Below, piece by piece: positions 1 to 11,533 of a DNA stretch of 64,000 nt (position 1 is the stretch's first letter; each line of letters begins with the position of its first letter). A model generated the notes under the pieces. That model searched no databases and had not been told where the DNA came from. It saw nothing but the letters and a program-made list of their open reading frames with translations. A program made the position numbers and the translations under genes. Origin of the DNA: Pegoplata infirma (taxonomy: Eukaryota; Arthropoda; Insecta; Diptera; Anthomyiidae); assembly GCA_963921195.1 (NCBI GenBank), contig OY992540.1:22890262-22954261 (forward strand). The letters are read 5' to 3'.

Positions 1-1
1 A

Positions 2-100
2 CCGACCCACAACATTTTTAAAGAGATAGAGAGAGAGTTACAGATAGAGGGTAGGTGTGTTCAGAGAAAATTTTTTGACTTAAAAAATGTTGTGGGTCGG
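2..100. repeat. Short inverted-repeat element
   Basis: A 19-bp arm starting CCGACCCACAACATTTTT at 2 is repeated inverted at 82-100 around a GA-rich spacer, so the segment can fold as one hairpin. It resembles a tiny MITE, but the left flank lies outside the window and no target duplication can be judged. Confidence 0.6.
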
Positions 101-102
101 CA

Positions 103-1375
103 ATACATGTTGTTGCTCTAAGGGCACTATTAGGGCAGTTAGAGCGGTTGGAGCAAATTTTTAAAAATGTCATTCTATTTGATTTTTTCTGTAAGTACAG
201 ATCGAGCACGGGCTCTAATTATATTTGTTATAAGGGTTCAAGTTGAAAAAATGCAGAAGAAAAATTGAATTTCTAAAAATTATAGACATTTCTGGTATTT
301 CCTATACCGGTTCCAAACACCCCAGTTAGTGTCATCATCAGTTTTGTGTGGGAGCCCCCTTAGAAATTGGAGATAGGGTATTAGTTTGTTCCAAAGAAAT
401 GTTAAGACGTACAAATGGATGGGGGTCGGTCTTATAAATGACCCCTCTATGATGCACCATTGGAGCAGTAGAAATGATTTTAAGAGTGAAAAATTATAAT
501 AAATTTTTTTCAAAAAATTTAAAAAAATAGTAATAATCGTTATCCCACGATCCTTCTGGGCAAAAAATTGATAGAAGTTTTACACAAAAAAAATTTCGAA
601 AAAATCGAAGAGTACAAACATTTTCAAAAACGATATTTAAATTTTAAAATTAAAAAATCGCATACTAGAGCGCTTTTAAGAATTTTTTGGGATTTTTTTT
701 AAAAGTACGTAAAAAAACAGAAATTTTTAAAAAAAAAATTGAAATTTGGACCATTATTGAAGAAGTTATGAGTAAAAGAATTTTGAGTAAAGGAACAAAC
801 TAATACTAATTTTTAAAAATTCGATATCGTTTGAACGGGTCATCAAAAAAAATCTGAAAATTTACCACGAAGAAGTTTTCGAAGGGAACTAAAAACAGTA
901 AACAAATTGGGAGAATCTAAAAAAAAAAAAATTTCAAAGTGTCCGATTTGACATGGAATGCCCCATATATTCAAAAGTTTTTATAAATCCTTTCTATTGG
1001 ACAGTCCTTCTACTACTAAATGTAGACAAAAGGCAACAAGACAACAAAATTTTATAATGTGAATACTCAATGCAGCTAGTGCAGCTGCTATTATACACAA
1101 TTGCAACTTCAATACATACACCATTTACAAACACATTCACAGCTAATGACTGTAAAATCTATGGCACCATTAACACATTTAACCATAAACACAACGCAAC
1201 CAACGCAATGCAACATTTTGAGATGGTTAAATTCAAACAAACACTGACAAACACAAACAAACAACAAAACAAGCATATAGGCAAATAAGAAAACACTTAC
1301 ACACACACATGCAACAAGAGAGTAAAGAAGAGAAGATAAACAGCATTAACAAATATAAACAAAAACTGATGATGA
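103..1375. other. AT-rich noncoding DNA
   Basis: No gene is seen. The stretch is dominated by A/T homopolymers, with a CA-rich patch at about 1090-1310 (ACACAAAC and ACACACAC runs). The short open frames over that patch, on both strands, only translate the simple repeat. Confidence 0.6.
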
Positions 1376-1377
1376 TA

Positions 1378-2303
1378 CACAGAAAAAAATAAAAATGAAT
1401 TTCAATTACGAAATTCGTTGATTCAATTAAAAAATTAATTGATTTCGGACGTATCACGAAAATGCGCATATTAATTACTCATTTTGTTTGAAAATAGTTT
1501 TAAAACTTAATTAAATTGTTAATTGAATCAATTAAATTTTTAATTGAAAATAAAATGGAAAACCAATTAAAATTGTAATTAAATAAACTTAAAAAAAATT
1601 AATATAAAATTGAAATCAATAATATAGATTTATTGATTCACATAAAATTTTTTATTGAAAAAAGACCAAAACTCAATTTAATTTTAAAAGACGAACTTCA
1701 AAAAATGCCCTAAAATAAAAAAACATAGAATTTTTTTGTTTTATATTGTTAAGAAATTTATTTTCTTTATTAAATATAAACACTTGGTATAGTTTTGCAT
1801 AGAAACATCATAGTAGTATTTTAAAATATCAATAACTATTTAAAATTACATTTTTATTTTTAAATCTTGTTATTGCATGCATTTTTGTCGCTTTAGTAAA
1901 GTTGAAACAAAGAAAAATTGTATTATATTTCAATGTGCAAAACACAACTGTACACATTTTTTTAGCAAAACACTTTATCCGCCACGACCGCTCGCCTTAA
2001 AGAAAACAATAAAACTAAATTTTTTTGTTGCTTTTATGTATTCATTGGCTGCTACCACCAAAATATAAAAAACAATAGTTCAAAAGTTTTTTTTGTTGTT
2101 TTTTGCATTTTATTTTTTCATTGGCTACTAACACTAATGCATACAAAAAAACCGGTTTCGTTTGTTTATTTTATTTTTATTTTCAGTAAAGTTAAGAATT
2201 CAATTAAAACATTAATTGAATCAATTAAAATGTTTAATTGAAGTTAAATTTAATATCAAATCCATTTTTAATTAAAAAACAAATCACGATATTATTTTCT
2301 GTG
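1378..2303. mobile_element. Y-family TIR element (CACAG ends, TA duplication)
   Basis: The left tip CACAGAAAAAAAT mirrors the right tip ATTATTTTCTGTG, and both are flanked by TA (1376-1377 and 2304-2305). The subterminal ATATCGTGA on the right is shared with the right end of the element ending at 51011, which makes these one family. The interior has repeated AATTAATTGA-type palindromes and no coding capacity. The TA duplication suggests mobilisation by a Tc1/mariner-superfamily transposase in trans, which is inference. Confidence 0.75.
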
Positions 2304-2305
2304 TA

Positions 2306-3047
2306 CAGTTGTTGATGATGTGACTACTAAGTGGGTGTTAAAATGGGGTCAATATTATGTCAAGATCTATGAACATGGTATAAATTTACTTAGCTTAACT
2401 CTCCTTCCTCTCATGCCTGGTTGACAAACACAACACAATTGTACTTAATTTAGGGTACAAGATAGTTTTGTGGCTTTTATGTGATTGTGTTGATGATAAT
2501 CTCATATTTGCATCCAAATATACATAGTCTGCATAAAAGAATATACATTTCAATTCCTTTTTATATTTTTTGGAAAATGTAACCCTTTAAGCAGTTTAAA
2601 CCGACCAATTATATCCATACAAACATTCATTTCATACCATATCATTTCATTTATACTTTACATTTTTGGTTCATACATATTTGATATGCAAATCCTACAA
2701 AATCTTTTTAAAAAGACTTAAAATTTTTGCTAAATTTTTCTAAGGTTTTGCAGTGTTTTATGTATTGCGCTACAGTAAGGAAATAAATACAGAATCTGGG
2801 GATTAGACTTTTGAGTTGCCAGGATCTAAGAAATTTTTCCAATAGAAAAATTTTCAGATTTTCAGACATTAAAATTTGTTATTAAAATGTGAGAATTTTT
2901 ATAAAGGAAAAGGTTTTTTGGGATAAATTCCTTTAAATCTGATAAATTTCCGATTTTTTTAAAGTTTAACACGATAATGTTTTTAGGCTGGTGTGTACTT
3001 AAAAAAAAAAAAAAAAAAAAGGTTTTTTAACTTCGATTTGTTACATA
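2306..3047. other. Noncoding DNA with a poly(A) run
   Basis: No gene or repeat family is recognised. About 2306-2780 is comparatively complex sequence that could be single-copy host DNA. A 20-nt A run lies at 3001-3020. Confidence 0.5.
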
Positions 3048-3220
3048 CACTCTAATTAAAATGATTTCAGTTTCCTACTAAAAATTGGGTAAATTTACAC
3101 AAAATGTGTAGTTGTACCAAAAAATTATTGGAAATTTACACATTTATAGTAGTATATTATTTGAATTTGTTGAAATTTACCCAATTTATAGTAGGAAACT
3201 GGACTCATTTGTTTAGAGTG
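3048..3220. mobile_element. 173-bp MITE with ~50-bp TIRs
   Basis: The ends CACTCTAATTAAAATG and its near-complement ending TTTAGAGTG are flanked by TA (3046-3047 and 3221-3222). The arms extend inward through GTTTCCTACTA / TAGTAGGAAAC and AAATTTAC(A/C)C, leaving a short spacer. It is non-coding and non-autonomous. Confidence 0.88.
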
Positions 3221-3450
3221 TAGGTAACAATTCATAACTTAATAATTTTTTATCAAACATTTTTGTTTCGTCAACATTTTTTTCATCAATTTAGTTTTTT
3301 TTTTGTCAATTTTTTGTTGCATGAAAATTTTTTTTTCCTAAATTTTTTTTTTTTATCGGAAAAATAATTTTTTACAATTTTTTTTTTCTTCAATTTTTTT
3401 TATACCCTCCACTCTCTACTGACTTTTTGTTGGCCGTAATAGAATATATC
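3221..3450. other. T-rich low-complexity DNA
   Basis: Long T runs with occasional ATTTT/TTTTC units. It contains no coding signal and ends where the mariner relic begins. Confidence 0.5.
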
Positions 3451-3796
3451 AACTTGGATGACATTTATTTTCAGAAGGATGTCGCATTATGTCCCACAGT
3501 CCATCAAACAATCGATATTTTGCGCACTTAGTTCGGAAATCATGTTTTTAGCCGTATTCGCGGTGCCAATTATCACTTCAGAGCTACCAATTAAAACCTT
3601 AGGAAATTTTTTGAGGGGCCTCGTTAAAGATTCATGCAACATGGGAAATCCAGAAATGTTCTAGGCCCTTTCGACGAATATCGTTCAAGCCATTCGTGAG
3701 ATAGAACCAGAAACATTAGAAAAATGGGTGCCGAGAATGAGCTACTGCGGAGCTAACCCAGGCAGCCACATGAATGAAGTCGTTTGCCATAAATAA
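3451..3796 (+). pseudogene. Mariner-type transposase C-terminal relic
   Basis: Three frames read together give a decayed Tc1/mariner-superfamily transposase C-terminal half. First comes a block NLDDIYFQKDVALCPTVHQT, whose spacing fits the family's second catalytic aspartate region followed by conserved Gln-Asp and His. Then comes a piece with LGNFLRGLVKDSC, where the third catalytic residue is expected but the Asp of the usual L-D-F/Y-F motif reads Gly. Last is a tail ending MSYCGANPGSHMNEVVCHK before a TAA at 3794. The reading is broken by at least two frameshifts and a stop, and the N-terminal half and left TIR are missing. It cannot encode an active enzyme. Family assignment is by motif memory; the exact mariner subgroup is not determined. 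Confidence 0.8.
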
Positions 3797-3901
3797 TGGG
3801 AATATTTGCTCTATCAAATAAAGCCATATGGTTCCAAAACTATTAAGTATTGTTCATTTCATTGCATGTTTTAAAAAGATACTTGTTATTGGACCACCCT
3901 G
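3797..3901 (+). mobile_element. Mariner 3' end and right TIR
   Basis: After the transposase stop, about 105 bp ends in TTATTGGACCACCCTG followed by TA. This terminal layout (short 3' untranslated segment, TIR ending CCCTG, TA target) is normal for a mariner. The TA junction abuts an AT-rich element whose left half is not present here, so the mariner's 5' truncation probably removed it. Confidence 0.7.
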
Positions 3902-4255
3902 TATAATTATATAAAAAGTTAAAATTTTTCAAAAAGTTGGATAAAATTATATATAATTATATCCAGGATTTGGATAATCACATAATATTATATCAAATTA
4001 TATCTAATTTGATAAAATTTTATCAAATTTTATAAAATTTTATCAAATTAAATAATTTTGATATAATTTTATATAATTGTATCCACCAAACCCTGGATAT
4101 AATTATATATAATTTTATCAAATTATATATAATTTTATATAATTTTATATAATTTTATACAACTTTTTAAGAATTTAAGCTTTTATGTAATTTTATATAA
4201 TTTTATATAATTTGATATAATTTGATCAAATTGTATATAAACTTTTTTACTCGGG
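3902..4255. mobile_element. E-family element, right half
   Basis: Very AT-rich TATAATT/TTATAT sequence ends in TTTTTTACTCGGG, the same tip as elements at 4691-5521 and 49418-50914. The left half is absent, apparently lost with the 5' part of the mariner copy at its left edge. Confidence 0.6.
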
Positions 4256-4286
4256 TTATCAAAAATTTACTATCACTTAAAAAAGG

Positions 4287-4342
4287 CATTGTGGAGGGTA
4301 TTCATAGATTCGGCCAAGTCGAATTTAACTTTTCTACTTGTT
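4287..4342 (+). repeat. Dispersed GGAGGGTATTCATAGATTCGG motif block
   Basis: A ~56-bp block containing GTGGAGGGTATTCATAGATT then CGGCC-AAGTCGAATTTAACTT. It recurs in inverted orientation at 63604-63661, and weaker forms occur near 12905, 22320 and 34550. It is probably the conserved end of a dispersed repeat family; the rest of the element is not recognised. Confidence 0.6.
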
Positions 4343-4690
4343 ATTCTATATTATGTTATGTTAACCTGCACTTGGACCATGGGGATTAGGAAACTCGATT
4401 TTTTTCAGGCCGCCCCTTTTGGGGGCGCGGTTACATAAAATATTAAAAAAAAAAACGATGAAAATACATTATTTAAACGTAAACTAAGAAAATTATGTCA
4501 GTAACTGTTTGTAGGTTATTTTAAAAAGGAATCAGTAAAGTTATTTTAAAAGAAAAATCATTAATTTTATAAAGGACTAGTCGAATAGCCTGTCCCTGCC
4601 AGGCGGAAAACCAAATCACTTTTCTCAATAATTCTAATTTTTTACTAAACTTTATAAAAAATTATGTTTGTGCTTCAAAAACTTAATATT
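4343..4690. other. Noncoding DNA
   Basis: Moderately AT-rich sequence with a short GC-rich patch (GGCCGCCCC near 4410). No open frame, repeat or RNA gene is supported. Confidence 0.4.
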
Positions 4691-5521
4691 CCCGAGTAAA
4701 AAAGATCATATATAATTATATATAGCTTTATATATACATATATTATTTTGTAAAACTATATGTATTTTTTGTTGCATCATATGTGATTTTATATATTTGC
4801 ACTTCTAATTTGTTTCTTATATAAAATTATATAACAGAAAATATTGACTTTTATATAATAACATATGATTTAAAGTTCGTTTATATAATTACATATGAAC
4901 TTTAAAATTATGTCTTCTTTTTTATATAATTTGATAAAACAAAATATTTGAAGAAATTTTATATAAAACTTTATGCAACTGTTTTTAAATTATATGTTAT
5001 CTTATATGAGTAAAATTTAAAAAAAAATCTAAGTCCTTTACATATAATTTAATATAACTTTTGAAAATTTTTCTAAGTCCAAAAAAAAAATAAAATTTTC
5101 TAAGTCCCAAAATTCTAGGACTGATGCAAAATTGAAAAAAAAAATACAAAAAATTTTCTAAGTCCAGATGTTTTTTTTTTTGAAAATTTTCAGTCCTAAA
5201 AATATTTTTGAACATTTTTAAGTCCTGGAAACAATTTTTTTTTTGTCAATTTTTTGCGTTTTGGGGGAAAACATTTTTTTCTTATATATAAATATATTTA
5301 ATTATATATAATTGCATCAATTTTATACCAAAAAGGGTCCAATTTTCGCATATAACTATATAAAATTATATTAAAATTATATCAAATTTGATCAGATTTG
5401 ATCAAATTTGATAAGTTTTTATATCGTTTTATCGACTCATTTTTCGCATTAAACTATATATGATTATATATGATGGCTTTATATAATTTTATATGAATAT
5501 ATATAATCTTTTTTACTCGGG
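4691..5521. mobile_element. E-family TIR element (CCCGAGTAAAAA ends)
   Basis: The left tip CCCGAGTAAAAAAGAT matches the complement of the right tip ATCTTTTTTACTCGGG. Both flanks read TT rather than the TA seen around the better copy at 49418-50914. The interior is TATAATTATAT-type sequence with an unrelated block near 5015-5280 built on repeated (T)CTAAGTCC. Non-coding. Confidence 0.78.
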
Positions 5522-5589
5522 TTGTTAGATTGAGTTACATCAATATATTTCCGAAACTGGAAAAACATTAAATGAGTATAAAAGATTTT

Positions 5590-7720
5590 ATTGATACAAT
5601 TTTAGAACTAAATTTAGCACGCCCATTTCGTCTCTCCGTCCTTAGGTTAGGGTATCGGTGCCAGATGGGCACTCCGCATAGACAAATTGGTCCATAGCGA
5701 TACCACAAAACTTTTCCGCTTATCGATGTAAACTAAATATATTGACCTTCATTGCGAATTGTTTTAAACTTTACAGGCCTATCCTCGTAATTTCCTCCAA
5801 AGTCTCGAACCGTGAACTTTCTATAATTGATAGTCGAGTTCGTGCCAAAGTCGGGCAGTGACACAGAATGTGTTCAATGTGTTCTCCGTCCTTAAACCGG
5901 ATATCAAAAATCCATCGTGTGGATCTGTCCCATGGTCACTCCTATATACATGGCAATTTTTATCATTCTTAGTCATGAAGAGTTTTAAAATTAGATAAAA
6001 TGTTAAAAAACACAATTTTTTCACTTAAATTTTTCCTTCGTATCCACGACCCTTTTCCCTTTTAATTCTACGTCCACAGTCCAAAAATTGTAAGTCTGAC
6101 TACTTTAGAATATGCTCCAGTGTCAGGACAATATGCTTGCCAATTTTCGGTTTCGTAGGTAATTAGGGCTTTAAAGTTAGTTAAATTAAAAAAAATAAAA
6201 CACAATATTGCCTTTCCCCTTTTTCCTCTCTACTCTCCGTCTTCATTCCAAAAATGTTAAATCGGACTACTTTGAAATATACTTCATAGTTAGGACTACA
6301 TGTTAGGAATTTTGAGCTTCGTAATTCATTGGGGCGGGGCGGAGCTTAAAAATACTCTAAAATGTTAAAAAAAAAATAATTCTGCCAAGGCCACTTTTTC
6401 TCGTAATTCGGCGCCCACAGACTAAAAATCCTGCTTCGTAAGAATCTTTCCCTGGTGTTTTACTATAGACATGCCAATTTTAAGCTTTTAAGAGCGGATT
6501 GCTCAACGAAAAGTTAGCTGCTAACTGCCGATTTAACGGAGCCTTATGTCAAAATTTGTATGAAAAAGTTAAATTTAACGAAGAGTTATTTTATAACGCA
6601 GCATTGAGTAATCCAGCCTAACTCCATCAATGAGATTCAAAAGGGCTGGATACACAAAAAATAAGAGAAAGACAAAAAAAAAATATATATACAGAAAATA
6701 GATGGAAATAAATTTGCCACGCCCCTTTGCCTTTCTTATTTTCCACCCATACACTGGATATCAAAAATCCAGATTCGTATTGATCTTCCTCATGAAACCT
6801 ACTTTGAGTTCTTTAAATATTAAAACACCCAATGTTTCCACTTTTATCTTTTAATTCTCCGTCCACAGTCGAGAAATTTTAAATCTGATTACTTCAGGAT
6901 ATTCTACATCGTAAGGACTATTCGCTGAGCATTTTCCGCTGCCTTTGAGGGCTTCAAAAGAAGTTAAAATGTTAAAAATCTTTACTTTGAGACTCTCCTT
7001 TTTCGTTTCAATTTTCCGCCCACAGTAGAAAAATTTTAAATTCGACTACTTCAGGAAATGCTTAATCGATAGGACTATATGCTAGGAAATTTTCAGCTTC
7101 CTTAGTCATTAGAGGACTTTAAAATAAACAAAAATGTCAATTTTCATCTTCATAGGTCATTGGGGGGTCTTCAAATTAGTTAAAATATTTAAAAACACAG
7201 TTTTGCCACGCCCCATTTTTCTCTTAATTCTCCTTCCACAGTCTAAAAAATTTAGATCCGATTACTTCAGGATATGCTTCATTGTTAGAAAAAAAATGCT
7301 AAGCAATTTTCCGCTTCCTAAGTCATTTGGGGGCTTCAAAAGAAGTAAAAATGTTAAAAAATCCATATTTTGCCACGCCACTTGTCTCCTCAATTCTCCG
7401 CCCACATTGCGAACATTTTAAATCCGACTACTCGAGGATATGCGCTATTGTTAGGACTATATTCTAGGAAGTTTTCAGCTTCCTATGTCATTAGGGGGCT
7501 TTAAATTAAACAAAAATGTCAAAAAATTGAATTTTGCCACGCCCACTTTTCCGCTTATTTCTCCGCCCACAGGCAAAAAATCAAAAATCCGGCTACGTTG
7601 GGATCTGCCCCAGGTGTTTTACTATATGCATGGCAACTTTCAGCTTTGTAGCTCATAAGTGGGCTTCAAAAAGCTCTGGATAGACAAAAAAAGAGGAACA
7701 CACAAATAGGGAAATTATAT
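5590..7720. repeat. Degenerate tandem array, ~160-bp unit
   Basis: About a dozen diverged units share a core order: TTGCCACGCCC, then TTTTCC/TTAATTCTCCGCCCACAG, then AAATCCGACTACTTCAGGAT, then a GGACTATATGCTAGG-like block and a (C/T)TTC-GTCATTAGGGG-like block. Unit length is about 150-170 bp and copies differ at many sites, so the array is old. GC-richer than its surroundings. The short open frames crossing it are by-products. Confidence 0.75.
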
Positions 7721-7752
7721 ATATAGATTTATTGTTTTCTACTATTTCTGTA

Positions 7753-8027
7753 GTTTAAAAAAAATAATTTACCGTCTTAAAACTGAATTTTCTGTTACAT
7801 TCAATTTTGGCAGTAAAAAATTTCTTCTATAGTTTTAATGTTTTTCAATACAAAATAAGTGAATATTCACTAGTTTTTTAATGTTTTGGTTAGTCATTAA
7901 ATTAACATTTAAAATTGACTGTATTTTTTTTTATTTAAATGAACAAACAGTGGAATGTTTTTTAAATCAAATTTCATTTGTTTTAAGTGAATATTCACTG
8001 GAATGTACCTACATAATTTTTTGAGTG
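7753..8027. mobile_element. Possible MITE with CACTCAAAA right end
   Basis: The right end reads TTTTTTGAGTG followed by TA, the tip shared by several elements in this window. The perfect palindrome AGTGAATATTCACT occurs twice, at 7858-7871 and 7986-7999. The left tip (about 7753) is only a weak match, so the extent is tentative. Confidence 0.4.
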
Positions 8028-8029
8028 TA

Positions 8030-9690
8030 GGTAAATATCATAAACAAATAATTTGTCAACATTTATAGCGGGGGGAAAGGTGACCCAACCCGAATCTTGT
8101 TATTATCCTTTTTTTAATTTTTTTTTTGTTTTTCGCAAAGATTTTAAAAATGTTTCTTATATTTCAGCATTATTTCTAAATTTTCTGTGTTTAAGAAAAC
8201 AATTCTAATTTGGTCTTAGTTTTTCAAAATTTTTTTTTTCGAATTTTTAAAAGTTTTCTTTAATTAAAAAAAATATCATCTGAAATAATTTTTATTAATT
8301 TAAAAAAATTAAAACAGAATTTATCGTCTGAGTGTTTTTAATTTTTTTGAAATTTTTAAAATTTGGTCTGGTTTTTTTTTTTAAATATTTTAGCTTTTTT
8401 CATAATTTCCCATATTATTTTAAAATTTTCGATTTTTTTTCAGTTTTCTAGAATATTTCAGTTTTTTCCAAATTTTTATTTTCTTGAACAATTTAAGTTA
8501 TTTTCGAGTTTCATGTATTTTTTTTTTTTTTAATTTTATTAAATGGATTACTAAAATTTTTTTTCTTAATTTTCTACCACTATTTTTAGTTTTTTTTTAT
8601 AAATTTTTCAAAATTTTGTAGAGCTTTCCAAAACTTTTTTGAAATAAGATTCTGATATATTTTTGATACAGAAAAATTCACAGATTTCTCAGATTTTAAG
8701 ACAGTTTCCTATTAAAATAGCCTCAGAGTTTTCTGACATTTCTAAATTTTCCCAGTATGTTTTATTTTCTATCGTATAATTAAATAAAAACACTGGATAA
8801 AAGAGCGTATGATAACATTGTGGTACATCAAAAAAATGCAGGGGCTCTCATATGAAAATTCGGCGTGGTTGGAGTCCATGGAGCAGGAGGTTGGAGACCC
8901 CTTTTTTGTAAAAAATCGTCAAAATTAAAAAAAAATCTTAAAAAGTTTCTAAAAAAATTACCCTGACAACCGTTTACAATAGGTATCCTTTCACAGGTAA
9001 CAGTATTTTGTATTCACAAATCAACATTTCAAATTTTAAATAAATCGGATCAGTTCTTCTTGTAGTCCCCATACAAACCACCTCCCGATATTCACATAAA
9101 TCTCTTAAATTCATGAAAATAGAAAATATTTGATTAAAATTTTGTTTGTTGGAGTTAAATGTGTTCTTTGGTAACCTTAATAAATTTTTAGATATTATTG
9201 GAACATTTTTGGTCTTATAAAAATTTCGTTCGACATTCAGTTCAATTGGTCTATTGGGGACAAAAATAAGTCAATTTCACTCAAATTTAGTTTTTCTGCA
9301 CTAATTAAAACTCTAACATACGATAGATACAATCGGTCCATGTTAGGACTGGGGACCCATATTCTGGAAAATACTGGTGTAGGTCATCATATGATCGGTC
9401 TTGGAACTTGGTTTCTAATCGAAACCTTTTTTTAAAATCGAGACATCGGATTCTGAAAAAGTTTTTTAGCAAAGAGAGTCTCATATTCTGAAAAATGTTT
9501 CCTTTGAAAAATTTCAGATTTTGATACCTACTCTGAGATATTTTTTGTATATTCTGAAACAATTTTTTTGTATAAAAAAACTCTCGGCCTTTAAAATGTT
9601 GTTCTTTAAGAAAGATTCTCTAATTAGAGTACAGCATCCTTCGACTATAACTTCCGTAAGTTATTTTCTTTAAACTTTTTTTATTTTACA
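8030..9690. other. AT-rich noncoding DNA with diverged repeats
   Basis: Long T/A runs to about 8800, then a less biased stretch. Around 9420-9560 are loose copies of a GATTCTGAAAAA / TCTGAGA motif that is clearer at 39180-39480 and 62900-63245. No gene is supported. Confidence 0.5.
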
Positions 9691-10588
9691 ATTTTCAAAT
9701 TTGCAAAATGTTTACTTTTGTTTGTATGCTAATGCTTATAATTTTTTTTTCTTCTTTATTTTTTCAATTTTTTTAAAAGCATCATATGGATTTGAAAATT
9801 TCAAAATACATTTGATGTGTTTGTGTATGTGTGTAAAACAAACCAAGAGAAGTAATATGAAAAAAAAAAAATCAAATAAAAACGAGTGCAGTATTATTTA
9901 CTTACGCCTAATGCAATTTCCGTTTCCTATTTGCAAAAATTTTGTGAAACTTATAAAGCTTTTAAAGCTACACTACTACATTTACGTGCGCTGCCAACAT
10001 AAAACATACCAACAAATGCAATACATACACTCGAATAATGTTTGTTTTGTATCTAACTGTGTATATTTGAGTATAGTAGATCCTGTGTGTGTGCATAAAT
10101 TTACACACATACATATACAAAATATTGCCATTGCCGTTGTGATATTATTGTTAGTTTTTGCTGCTGCTGTTGTTGTCGTTGCAGTTGCTTTTTGCCATTG
10201 ATTTGTTACGCATTGGTAGTTTTGTAGGTTAACAACAAGTTTACATTTTGATATAACCATTTTCATTAGACCACTGGTCGTCACTCACTAGTGGTTGCAT
10301 TTTGCAAAAGGCTAAATAGTTAAAAGCATGAAAAAAAAAAATCTAACAAATAAACCAACAAATTTGAAAAGATTTGATTTCAATGTACATTTGAAATGTT
10401 TTTTACTTGAGATTGAATTTTATGAGATTTACAAAAAAATAAAAAAACTTAAAAGGTTTTTTAAAATAAAGTAATGTTAATTTAAGCAAATTTTCCAGTT
10501 ACCTTGGTTTGCGGTTATTGTGGCGTATGATAAATATTAAATTCATAAATAATTATCATACGCTCTGATAAAAAGAGTGCTTCATAAT
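9691..10588. other. Intergenic DNA with microsatellites and a hairpin
   Basis: Relatively complex sequence that may be host single-copy DNA. It holds TGTGTGT and (GTT/GCT)n-like runs at about 9810-9840, 10080-10110 and 10150-10190. A hairpin GCGTATGATAA ... TTATCATACGC occupies 10523-10563. A 166-codon open frame at 9701-10201 has the composition of translated simple repeats and is not called. The last 8 bases (10581-10588) are the left target duplication of the next element. Confidence 0.5.
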
Positions 10589-11533
10589 TAGGCTGACCAT
10601 TCGTACTGATTTGATCAGTACATGTACTGATTTTTGATCACGAGTACTGATCAAAAAACGTTGTACTGATTAGAACTGATTTTTTGAAACATGTACTGAT
10701 TGTACTGATTTTTGAACAATTCAGCAGAAAAAGTAATTTTATTCGAATATTCTTTATTAAAACTTGAATTACCATAAAATAAATCGTCTGAGTAGTTTTT
10801 TATAACTTAAGTCTGACAATGAAATAATGTATAATGAATTAATCTAATGAGATTAAAGTTCGTGAATTAAGAGGATCTTTAACGCAAAAATGTATCTGAA
10901 CATGATGTTATTTTGATCTTTATACATTTATATGAAAAGGAGCACAGAATCTTTGAAGTTTTGTATAACGAAAAATTCATGGGATTGTTATTTATATTTT
11001 TAAAAAGATGATGCAAGTGCACGAGTCCAATTGATTCGATGAGGTAGTATCATAAGAATTTTTCGGAAAAAGTGCTCAGAACATCAGGGCTATTTAAAAG
11101 ATAATGTAATTGCATGAATCCAATTGATTTGATGAGGTAATATCATCAGAATTTATCGGAAAATGCGCATCAATATTATTAAAGAATCATGTGGAAAGTT
11201 TTCTAAAAGAAAGCGTTGTCAAAACTTAATCGAAAAAGGGGGAAAAGCACTCAGAACATCAGGCCTATTTAAAAGATAATATAATTGCATGAATCTAAAT
11301 GATTTGATGAGGTAATATCATCAGAATTTATCGGACAAAGCGTATCAAGGTTATCAGAAAAATATGTGGAAAGTTTTCTAAAAGGAAGCGTTATCAAAAC
11401 TTAATCGAAAAAGGGGATTTTCTTATTATCAAAACCTGTGGGTTTTTGCATTTTCTGTACTGAAACGATCAAAGCATTAAAATGAAGTGGTTTGAAGTCA
11501 ACTTAATTTTCTAAAACAACGGCAGTTGTTTTT

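Noticed and set aside
9701..10201. 166-codon open frame as a possible host gene
   Set aside because: The product is dominated by runs from simple repeats (VVVVAVAF, FFFFFIFS), has no domain, and the opposite strand is equally open.
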